Shown here: positions 7,585 to 12,620 of the stretch, piece by piece | Layout: each line of letters begins with the position of its first letter | Numbering within the stretch: position 1 is the stretch's first letter | Assembly: GCA_964568525.1 (NCBI GenBank) | Contig: CAZMPM010000017.1 | Coordinates: 1-24,391 of the forward strand | DNA length: 24,391 nt | Origin: CAYZPB01 sp964568525 | GTDB lineage: Bacteria; Bacillota; Bacilli; Tepidibacillales; Tepidibacillaceae | Direction: 5' to 3' | Notes under the pieces: generated by a model | Database searches by the model: none | The model's input: only the letters and a program-made list of their open reading frames with translations | Told to the model about the DNA's origin: nothing | Position numbers and translations under genes: made by a program

Positions 7585-7611
7585 AATATATTAGAATAAT
7601 GGGTGGTGCTA

Positions 7612-8262
7612 GTGGAAAATTGGTATAACGACATTAAGGAAGAACAGCTAGATAATCTGTCAGATGAAGAGATTGTACAGATAGCAAAGCAAGATATTTT
7701 AGTTTTAGAGTATTTGTATCAAAAGTATAATTATTTAATATTTTCAAAATCACAAGTTTATTATTTTGTTGGAGCAGATCTCAGTGATGTAATGCAAGAG
7801 GCAAGAATCGGTTTTTATAAAGCAGTGCGCGATTTTCGGGATGGTTTTAATTGTTCGTTTAAATCATTTGCAAATATGTGCGTTAATAGACACTTGATTT
7901 CTGTTGTCAAGACGATGAATAATCAGAAGAATGAGATTTTAAACCATTCAGTGTCATTGGAGAAGCAGATAAGACATGGTGATACGGAGTTTAAATTATT
8001 GGATGTTCTGATTGATAATCAGCTTAAGGAGCCTGAGGCACTTTACATATTTAATGAAACACAGCGTGAGCTAGCAAAGAAAATTATTGTTCGTCTTAGC
8101 AAACTCGAGCTCCTTGTAATCAGCCATGTTCTTGAGGGCTATAACTATCGAGAGATAGCAGAGAAGTTAAATAAAGAGCCCAAAGCAATCGATAATGCTT
8201 TACAGCGTGCAAGAAGGAAAATGGCTAAATTGTTAATGGAGAAGTCTTTAGATAAAAAATGA
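7612..8262 (+). CDS. sigH: Sigma-H-like RNA polymerase sigma factor
   Basis: A 216-residue sigma-70 family protein with only regions 2 and 4, positioned where Bacillus sigH is found. Region 2.2 reads DVMQEARIGFYKAVRDF (about 59-75), close to the Bacillus DIVQEGMIGLYKSIRDF. The C-terminal helix-turn-helix (about 175-203) contains YREIAEKL...IDNALQRARRKM, also very like SigH. In Bacillus SigH drives early sporulation and competence genes; the targets here are unknown. I chose GTG 7612 because GGGTGG lies 5-6 bases upstream; GTG 7603 is an in-frame alternative lacking a ribosome site. It has its own promoter and terminator, making it monocistronic. The QEG motif of region 2.2, part of the core-binding helix, is QEA here. 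No rae1 homologue precedes it. Confidence 0.88.
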   Translation: MENWYNDIKEEQLDNLSDEEIVQIAKQDILVLEYLYQKYNYLIFSKSQVYYFVGADLSDVMQEARIGFYKAVRDFRDGFNCSFKSFANMCVNRHLISVVKTMNNQKNEILNHSVSLEKQIRHGDTEFKLLDVLIDNQLKEPEALYIFNETQRELAKKIIVRLSKLELLVISHVLEGYNYREIAEKLNKEPKAIDNALQRARRKMAKLLMEKSLDKK

Positions 8263-8274
8263 GATAGAAGTCAT

Positions 8275-8299
8275 AAAAAACGGCTAACAGCCGTTTTTT
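8275..8299 (+). terminator. Intrinsic terminator after sigH
   Basis: AAAAAACGGCT (8275-8285) pairs perfectly with AGCCGTTTTTT (8289-8299) around an AAC loop. The A- and T-tracts on both sides would let it also work on the opposite strand, but no converging gene is present. Confidence 0.92.
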
Positions 8300-8312
8300 A
8301 ATGATATTATAA

Positions 8313-8341
8313 TTGACAATGTTTTTTTATTATGATAAGGT
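8313..8341 (+). promoter_or_regulatory. Promoter of rpmG-secE-nusG
   Basis: A perfect TTGACA (8313-8318), a 17-base spacer and TGA-TAAGGT (8333-8341) give an extended -10 promoter with a weak -10 hexamer. It lies just after the sigH terminator. Predicted RNA start near 8348. Confidence 0.75.
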
Positions 8342-8349
8342 GTTTCAGG

Positions 8350-8393
8350 TAACCTTATAAAGACTTATTCGACGAGGAGTACTTATAAGGTTA
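8350..8393 (+). other. Inverted repeat at the 5' end of the rpmG-secE-nusG mRNA
   Basis: TAACCTTATAA (8350-8360) and TTATAAGGTTA (8383-8393) are perfect 11-base inverted copies separated by 22 bases. ACT (8363-8365) can also pair with AGT (8378-8380) inside. The stem would start about 2 bases from the predicted transcript start. A third partial copy (ATAAGGT, 8335-8341) coincides with the -10 box. There is no U-tract, so it is not a terminator. A protein-binding operator or a 5' stabilising hairpin are both possible. Confidence 0.5.
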
Positions 8394-8429
8394 TTAATAT
8401 TATCTAAGTTAAACGTGGGAGGTGTATAT

Positions 8430-8579
8430 ATGCGAGTTATTATTACATTGGCTTGCACCGAATGCAAACAACGCAATTATACCACAATTAAGAACAAACG
8501 GAATAATCCGGACAGAATTGAACTGAAAAAACATTGCAAATATTGTAATGCACACACGATACACCGTGAGACTCGATAG
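8430..8579 (+). CDS. rpmG: 50S ribosomal protein L33 (bL33)
   Basis: A 49-residue basic protein beginning MRVIITLACTECKQRNYTT. It carries two CxxC pairs (C9/C12 and C36/C39) spaced as in the zinc-binding form of bL33, a protein near the ribosomal E site. ATG 8430 follows GGGAGGTG at a good distance. Position directly ahead of secE and nusG is the usual one in Firmicutes. The cysteine-containing form is known to be replaced under zinc limitation by a cysteine-free paralogue in some Bacilli; whether one exists here cannot be seen. Confidence 0.95.
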   Translation: MRVIITLACTECKQRNYTTIKNKRNNPDRIELKKHCKYCNAHTIHRETR

Positions 8580-8593
8580 GTGGAGGAAAAAAG

Positions 8594-8812
8594 ATGGAAT
8601 TATTAGCAAAAATTCAAAAGTTTTTCGTTAAAGTTTTCAACTTCTTTCGCGACAGCCTGAAAGAGTTAAAAAAAGTTCGCTGGCCAAACCGTCAGGAATT
8701 GATTAGCTATTCAAAAGTAGTTATCTTCACGGTAATATTCGTCGTGCTATTCTTTATGCTAATCGACTTTTTGATTTCCGGTTTATTAAACTTGATTGGA
8801 TTTGGTAGATAA
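8594..8812 (+). CDS. secE: Preprotein translocase subunit SecE
   Basis: SecE clamps SecY in the membrane protein-export channel. The 72-residue protein has the short Gram-positive form. It has an amphipathic N-terminal helix with the conserved segment LKELKKVRWPNRQE (about 22-35) and one membrane segment (about 42-66). GGTGGAGG precedes the ATG and overlaps the end of rpmG by its context only (14-base gap). It is followed by nusG, as in nearly all bacteria. Confidence 0.96.
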   Translation: MELLAKIQKFFVKVFNFFRDSLKELKKVRWPNRQELISYSKVVIFTVIFVVLFFMLIDFLISGLLNLIGFGR

Positions 8813-8835
8813 ATTGTATGCAGTATATTTTTTGT

Positions 8836-8865
8836 AAGGGAGGAAGGACCTCGTCCTAAGCTAAC
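8836..8865 (+). promoter_or_regulatory. Unusually distant nusG ribosome binding site with an intervening hairpin
   Basis: The only strong Shine-Dalgarno, AAGGGAGG (8836-8843), ends 22 bases before the nusG ATG. A 5-pair hairpin AGGAC-CTC-GTCCT (8845-8857) lies between. If folded, it would reduce the effective gap to about 9 bases. Confidence 0.6.
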
Positions 8866-9402
8866 ATGGAAGAAAAAAAATGGTATGTTGTTCACACATA
8901 TTCTGGATATGAGAACAAAGTTAAAGCCAATTTAGAAAAACGCGTCGAAACCATGGGTATGGACGACCGTATTTTTTCAATTCTTGTTCCAATGGAAGAG
9001 GAAATGGAAAATAAGAGCGGTAAAAGGCGGATTGTACAGAAGAAAATCTTTCCTGGTTATATACTTGTTGAGATGCTTATGTCTGATGAATCATGGTATG
9101 TTGTTCGTAACACGCCCGGCGTAACTGGTTTTGTTGGATCTGCTGGCGCTGGTTCGAAACCTACTCCTTTATTAGAATCAGAGGTAAAAAATATTATGCG
9201 CAGGATGGGTATTGCTGCGACTAGACCGAAAATTGATTTTGAACTTAATGAGAATGTTAGAGTAGTCAGTGGTCCTTTTGAGAATTTTATTGGATATATT
9301 GACGAAATCAATATGGAAAAGCTAAAAATCAAAGTATTAGTGAATATGTTTGGCAGGGAGACTCCTGTTGAACTGGATTTTGATCAGATTGAAAAGTTAT
9401 AG
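8866..9402 (+). CDS. nusG: Transcription termination/antitermination factor NusG
   Basis: NusG binds the RNA polymerase clamp over the DNA channel and modulates pausing, termination and coupling to ribosomes. The 178-residue protein has an N-terminal NGN domain (about 1-110), with WYVVHTYSGYENKV, KIFPGYILVEM and SWYVVRNTPGVTGFVG. A C-terminal KOW domain (about 125-175) follows, with VVSGPFENFIGYIDEI and VNMFGRETPVELDF. The ATG is fixed by family alignment, since a stop lies in frame three codons upstream. The ribosome site is unusually far from it (see separate entry). Thirteen bases separate it from rplK, so secE-nusG and rplK-rplA may be one transcript; I see no promoter or terminator between them. 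Confidence 0.97.
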   Translation: MEEKKWYVVHTYSGYENKVKANLEKRVETMGMDDRIFSILVPMEEEMENKSGKRRIVQKKIFPGYILVEMLMSDESWYVVRNTPGVTGFVGSAGAGSKPTPLLESEVKNIMRRMGIAATRPKIDFELNENVRVVSGPFENFIGYIDEINMEKLKIKVLVNMFGRETPVELDFDQIEKL

Positions 9403-9415
9403 GGAGGTGTAGTAC

Positions 9416-9841
9416 ATGGCTAAGAAAGTTGCTAGTATTATTAAATTACAAATAGTTGCAGGCAAAGCGACGCCGGCTCCACCGGTTGGACCAGCTTTAG
9501 GCCAAGCAGGTATTAATATTATGGGATTCTGTAAAGAATATAACGCACGTACGGCAGATCAAACGGGGTTAGTAATTCCGGTTGAAATTACTGTTTACGA
9601 GGATCGTTCATTTACGTTTGTTACAAAAACTCCGCCAGCATCAGTACTTTTGAAGAAAGCGGCAGGCATCGAAAGAGCTTCAGGTCAGCCGAACACTAAA
9701 AAAGTAGCTAAGATTAAACGTGCACAAGTTAGAGAGATTGCGGAAACTAAGATGGTCGACTTAAATGCTGGATCAGTTGAAGCAGCAATGCTTGTTATTG
9801 AGGGTACTGCTCGCAGCATGGGAATAGTTATTGAAGATTAA
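9416..9841 (+). CDS. rplK: 50S ribosomal protein L11 (uL11)
   Basis: The 141-residue protein shows the flexible N-terminal domain (IVAGKATPAPPVGPALGQAGINIMGF), followed by the RNA-binding C-terminal domain with the SGQPNTKKVAKI and GTARSMGI blocks. L11 binds 23S rRNA helices 43-44 at the GTPase-associated centre, contacts elongation factors and is needed for RelA activation in other bacteria. The prolines of the PAPPVGPALG hinge region are present. ATG 9416 follows GGGAGGTG. It pairs with rplA downstream; an L1-binding RNA site lies between them. Confidence 0.97.
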   Translation: MAKKVASIIKLQIVAGKATPAPPVGPALGQAGINIMGFCKEYNARTADQTGLVIPVEITVYEDRSFTFVTKTPPASVLLKKAAGIERASGQPNTKKVAKIKRAQVREIAETKMVDLNAGSVEAAMLVIEGTARSMGIVIED

Positions 9842-9871
9842 TATAATTTTTAGATTGTTTAACGGCTCTAC

Positions 9872-9906
9872 TATTGTGGGAGGTTAAACCGTATAACCAC
9901 TGAGGA
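9872..9906 (+). promoter_or_regulatory. Putative L1 operator (23S rRNA mimic) ahead of rplA
   Basis: GTGGGAGGTT (9876-9885) and ATAACCAC (9893-9900) form a short stem: GGTT pairs with AACC and GT with AC, with an asymmetric GGGA loop. This copies the L1-binding site of 23S rRNA, which from memory reads GGTGGGAGGCTT on one side and GAAATACCACC on the other. It sits immediately before the rplA ribosome site (GAGGAGG, 9902-9908), so bound L1 would block translation of its own gene. Confidence 0.72.
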
Positions 9907-9915
9907 GGAAAAATA

Positions 9916-10605
9916 ATGGCTAAAGTAGGTAAAAAATATAGTGAAGCGATTAAGCAATTCGATCGCAGACAAGTATACGATTTGGCAGAAGCAGTTGCGA
10001 TTGTCAAAAAAGCTGCTAGCGCTAAATTTGATGAGACGGTTGATGTTGCATTCCGTTTGGGAGTTGACCCACGAAAAGCTGATCAACAATTGCGCGGTGC
10101 GGTAGTACTTCCGCATGGTACTGGCAAAGTACAACGCGTGTTAGTTTTTGCAAAAGGTGAGAAGGCTAAAGAAGCTGAAGTAGCTGGTGCAGATTATGTT
10201 GGAGATGATGAACTAGTAGCTAAGATTCAAAAAGGTTGGTTCGAGTTTGATGCTGTTGTAGCAACTCCTGACATGATGGCTACTGTTGGTAAAATTGGAC
10301 GGGTACTTGGACCTAAAGGTTTAATGCCTAACCCGAAAACTGGAACAGTAACTTTTGATATTGCTCGCGCTGTTAGTGAAATTAAAGCGGGTAAGATTGA
10401 ATACCGTACTGATAAAGCAGGAAATATACACGTTCCAATTGGTAAGGTTTCTTTTGAGGACGAGAAGTTAATCGAGAACTTTGAAACAGTTGCCGATACA
10501 CTTTCTAAAGTGAAGCCTGCATCTGCTAAGGGTCAGTATTTTAGAAACGTTGTTGTTAGTTCAACAATGGGACCAGGCGTTAAGGTTAACATACTTAAGA
10601 AATAG
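9916..10605 (+). CDS. rplA: 50S ribosomal protein L1 (uL1)
   Basis: L1 forms the mobile stalk that helps release deacylated tRNA from the E site and, in many bacteria, represses its own mRNA. The 229-residue protein has the two-domain architecture: residues about 1-67 and 160-229 form domain I, and the middle forms domain II with GTGKVQRV, PDMMATVGKIGRVLGPKGLMPNPKTGTV. The end has VVSSTMGPGVKV, a conserved RNA-contact segment. ATG 9916 is preceded by GAGGAGG. The rRNA-like hairpin directly upstream suggests autogenous control. The gene closes this unit: a separate promoter for rplJ begins 13 bases later. Confidence 0.97.
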   Translation: MAKVGKKYSEAIKQFDRRQVYDLAEAVAIVKKAASAKFDETVDVAFRLGVDPRKADQQLRGAVVLPHGTGKVQRVLVFAKGEKAKEAEVAGADYVGDDELVAKIQKGWFEFDAVVATPDMMATVGKIGRVLGPKGLMPNPKTGTVTFDIARAVSEIKAGKIEYRTDKAGNIHVPIGKVSFEDEKLIENFETVADTLSKVKPASAKGQYFRNVVVSSTMGPGVKVNILKK

Positions 10606-10617
10606 ATTACAGATGTT

Positions 10618-10647
10618 TTGACAACATACAATATTGCGTGTTAGAAT
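10618..10647 (+). promoter_or_regulatory. Promoter of rplJ-rplL
   Basis: TTGACA (10618-10623), an 18-base spacer and TGT-TAGAAT (10639-10647) form an extended -10 promoter. It starts right after the rplA stop and leads into the L10 leader. Predicted RNA start near 10654. Confidence 0.8.
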
Positions 10648-10653
10648 GTCATT

Positions 10654-10803
10654 GTTAAATTAAATAGATTATTACCGTAGACAGTAGGTGCTAATAAGCT
10701 TAATTTCCTACCGAGGTGCAGATATTCTTCGGGATATTACACTTTCGTATGTTTACGAAGGTGTTTTTTGTTTACGCGGAGTAATTAGAGGGAGGTGCAG
10801 ATT
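10654..10803 (+). promoter_or_regulatory. Ribosomal protein L10 leader
   Basis: The leader holds the conserved L10-binding core CCGTAGACAGTAGGTGC (10675-10691) with its partner CCTACCGAGGTG (10707-10718); GTAGG (10684-10688) pairs with CCTAC (10707-10711). This is the pattern of the known Firmicute L10 leader, which mimics the L10-L12 site on 23S rRNA. It is followed by an intrinsic terminator, consistent with attenuation: excess L10(L12)4 favours termination. An 11-base direct repeat GAGGTGCAGAT occurs in the core (10713-10723) and across the rplJ ribosome site (10792-10802). Confidence 0.9.
10739..10769 (+). terminator. Attenuator terminator of the L10 leader
   Basis: ACACTTTCGTA (10739-10749) pairs with TACGAAGGTGT (10754-10764), 11 pairs including one G-U, around a TGTT loop, followed by T to 10769. 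Confidence 0.92.
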
Positions 10804-11307
10804 ATGAGCGCAAGTATTCGTGAGAAAAAAGAGAAACAGGTTGCTGAAATAGTTCAGAGATTTACTGACAGCAAATCAACAGTTATTACTGACTACCGTG
10901 GTCTTACCGTTGCTCAGGTTACTGAGTTAAGGAAGCAATTGCGGGAAGCGGGCATTGATTACAAAGTGTTGAAAAATACTTTTGTGCAACGTGCTGTTGA
11001 TGAAGTTGAACTAAAAGGCTTGGAAGAATATCTTTTTGGACCAACAGCTATTGCTTTTAGTAATAATGATTTAGTTGCACCAGCAAAGATTATTGCTGAT
11101 TTCGCTAAAAAGCATAAAGCTTTAGAAATTAAAGCAGGTATCCTTGAAGGTAAAGTCTTGGGAGTTGATCAGGTTAAGGAACTTGCAGCGCTTCCTTCAA
11201 GAGATGGATTGCTGTCAATGTTACTTAGTGTGTTACAAGCTCCAATGAGAAACGTGGCTCTCGCAGTAAAAGCCGTTGCAGAAAAAGAAGAAGCATCTAA
11301 AGCATAA
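10804..11307 (+). CDS. rplJ: 50S ribosomal protein L10 (uL10)
   Basis: L10 anchors L7/L12 dimers to the ribosome to form the factor-recruiting stalk. The 167-residue protein has the N-terminal rRNA-binding domain, with STVITDYRGLTVAQVTELRKQLREAG and YKVLKNTFVQRA, and a C-terminal helix (about 135-167) rich in Ala, Val and Glu that would bind L7/L12. ATG 10804 is chosen since GGGAGG at 10790-10795 lies 8 bases before it; an upstream in-frame GTG at 10795 falls within that ribosome site. Expression is expected to be controlled by the L10 leader. It is followed after 45 bases by rplL. Confidence 0.96.
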   Translation: MSASIREKKEKQVAEIVQRFTDSKSTVITDYRGLTVAQVTELRKQLREAGIDYKVLKNTFVQRAVDEVELKGLEEYLFGPTAIAFSNNDLVAPAKIIADFAKKHKALEIKAGILEGKVLGVDQVKELAALPSRDGLLSMLLSVLQAPMRNVALAVKAVAEKEEASKA

Positions 11308-11352
11308 TAATTTAGGAAAAAATATCATTTAAATAATTAGGAGGAAATAATA

Positions 11353-11718
11353 ATGAAACATGAGCAAATTTTAGAAGCTATTAAAAATATGACAGTATTA
11401 GAATTAAACGATTTAGTTAAAGCAATTGAAGAAGAGTTTGGCGTAACTGCTGCAGCACCAGTTGCAGTTGTTGGTGGAGCAGTAGCGGTTGAAGCAGCCG
11501 AAGAGCAAACAGAATTCACTGTTAACCTTAAAAATGCTGGCGCAGCAAAAATTAACGTAATCAAACTTGTTCGTGAAGTAACAGGTTTAGGCCTAAAAGA
11601 AGCTAAAGACTTAGTTGATAATGCACCAAAAGCAGTTAAAGAAGGTATTTCTAAAGCAGAAGCTGATGCATTAAAAGCTCAACTTGAAGAAGCGGGCGCA
11701 GAAGTAGAAATAGTATAA
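11353..11718 (+). CDS. rplL: 50S ribosomal protein L7/L12 (bL12)
   Basis: A 121-residue acidic protein. It has an N-terminal dimerisation helix region (MTVLELNDLVKAIEEEFGV), an Ala/Val-rich hinge (about 36-55), and the C-terminal factor-binding domain with KINVIKLVREVTGLGLKEAK and LVDNAPKAVKEG. This is the multi-copy stalk protein that recruits and activates translational GTPases, including EF-G and EF-Tu encoded at the end of this window. AGGAGG precedes the ATG. Codon use is strongly biased to A/T-ending codons, as for highly expressed genes here. A long hairpin follows its stop. Confidence 0.98.
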   Translation: MKHEQILEAIKNMTVLELNDLVKAIEEEFGVTAAAPVAVVGGAVAVEAAEEQTEFTVNLKNAGAAKINVIKLVREVTGLGLKEAKDLVDNAPKAVKEGISKAEADALKAQLEEAGAEVEIV

Positions 11719-11730
11719 TTAAAATTAAAC

Positions 11731-11773
11731 TAACCGGAAAGCCTGTTGTTTATAGCGATAGGTTTTTCGGTTA
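11731..11773 (+). other. Long hairpin between rplL and the methyltransferase gene
   Basis: TAACCGGAAAGCCT (11731-11744) pairs along its full length with AGGTTTTTCGGTTA (11760-11773), 14 pairs with two G-U; the 15-base loop can add a few weak pairs. The bases after it (ATTTGCTTTAATT) are not a clean U-tract. It may be a partial terminator or an RNase III-type processing site that sets the rplL to rpoBC ratio, as known in E. coli at the equivalent place. Confidence 0.6.
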
Positions 11774-11805
11774 ATTTGCTTTAATTGACTGTTGGAGGTA
11801 ATAAG

Positions 11806-12417
11806 ATGCAAGAACATTATTTTAGTAAGAGCCCAACAGCAGAACAGAATGAACTGGAATTTGATTATCACTTTGCTGATAAGGATTTTAAGTTTCGTAC
11901 AGATAGCAGTGTTTTCTCTAGAACTAGAATTGATTTTGGATCCGCTCTTCTGATTGAGTCGGCAGTTATTGACGATGGAAGCAAGATGCTGGATTTAGCT
12001 GCTGGTTATGGAGCGATTGGCATTATCCTTGCCGCTGGATTGCAGGAAGGGCAACTCTTTTTTTCGGATATTAATGAACGAGCTGTTAAACTCACCAAAG
12101 ATAACATTGTATTAAATAGCGAATTAATCGCAAGAGCTGTTGAAATAACTGTTTTGCAAAGTGATGGGTTTGCGGAGATAAGCGAGCGCGATTTTGATTA
12201 TATTTTGTTAAATCCGCCAATCCGAGCTGGCAAACAGGTGATTTTCAAGCTATATCGCGAGACGCAGATTGCACTTAAAAAGGGTGGAGAACTGTGGATA
12301 GTAATTCAGAAGAAGCAGGGAGCGCCCTCGACAATTAAGGAGTTAGAAACAATTTACAGTAAGGTAGAGATTATAAATAAAGATAAGGGCTACTTTATTA
12401 TAAAAAGCACTAAATAA
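11806..12417 (+). CDS. RsmC-like class I SAM-dependent methyltransferase
   Basis: A 203-residue protein matching the Bacillus YbxB family, single-domain relatives of the 16S rRNA guanine-N2 methyltransferase RsmC. Visible features are HYFSKSP at the start, FRTDSSVFSRTRIDFGSALLIE (about 30-51), a motif I region MLDLAAGYGAIGI (61-73), SDINERAV (motif II, 87-94), the catalytic NPPIRAGK (136-143) and ELWIVIQKKQGA (162-173). The NPPxR motif is typical of enzymes that methylate an exocyclic amino group of guanine. Motif I is unusual: the common DVGCGYG is DLAAGYG. ATG 11806 is preceded by TTGGAGGT; an in-frame upstream start at 11785 adds residues not seen in the family. It lies between rplL and rpoB as in Bacillus. 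The target nucleotide is not known from the sequence. Confidence 0.87.
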   Translation: MQEHYFSKSPTAEQNELEFDYHFADKDFKFRTDSSVFSRTRIDFGSALLIESAVIDDGSKMLDLAAGYGAIGIILAAGLQEGQLFFSDINERAVKLTKDNIVLNSELIARAVEITVLQSDGFAEISERDFDYILLNPPIRAGKQVIFKLYRETQIALKKGGELWIVIQKKQGAPSTIKELETIYSKVEIINKDKGYFIIKSTK

Positions 12418-12421
12418 TCTC

Positions 12422-12450
12422 TTGACTACTGTTAATGCGTATGGTAACAT
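12422..12450 (+). promoter_or_regulatory. Promoter of rpoB-rpoC
   Basis: TTGACT (12422-12427), a 17-base spacer and TGG-TAACAT (12442-12450) form an extended -10 promoter just after the methyltransferase stop. Predicted RNA start near 12457, about 165 bases before rpoB. Confidence 0.7.
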
Positions 12451-12474
12451 TTATAGATGCGAAAATGATAATAT

Positions 12475-12496
12475 ACGGATTTTATGTCCGTTTTTT
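12475..12496 (+). terminator. First attenuator-like hairpin in the rpoB leader
   Basis: ACGGAT (12475-12480) pairs with GTCCGT (12486-12491) around TTTAT, 6 pairs including one U-G, followed by T to 12496. It is short but has terminator form, and lies downstream of the rpoB promoter. It could instead, or in addition, end transcripts from rplJL. Confidence 0.6.
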
Positions 12497-12555
12497 ATTT
12501 TAAAATATATAAGTGAAGAAAGCGGTGTGGGAATAGTTAGATAGTTTATTTTAAT

Positions 12556-12592
12556 AAAAATGAGGTTGTACGACCCATTTTTTTCTTTTTTT
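12556..12592 (+). terminator. Second attenuator-like hairpin directly before rpoB
   Basis: AAAAATG (12556-12562) pairs with CATTTTT (12576-12582), then an A-C mismatch, then GGTT with GACC, closed by a GTAC loop. The T-tract runs 12578-12584 and resumes after one C to 12592. It ends about 28 bases before the rpoB start, so transcription must read through it. Confidence 0.68.
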
Positions 12593-12620
12593 ATTACTCT
12601 GTTTAAAAGGGGTGAAAAAC

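Noticed and set aside
12496..12507. Palindrome TATTTTAAAATA in the rpoB leader
   Set aside because: A/T only, overlaps the T-tract of the first hairpin, no separate function supported.
12524..12577. Antiterminator for the second rpoB leader hairpin (TGGG with CCCA)
   Set aside because: Only four pairs, too weak to claim as a real alternative fold without comparative data.
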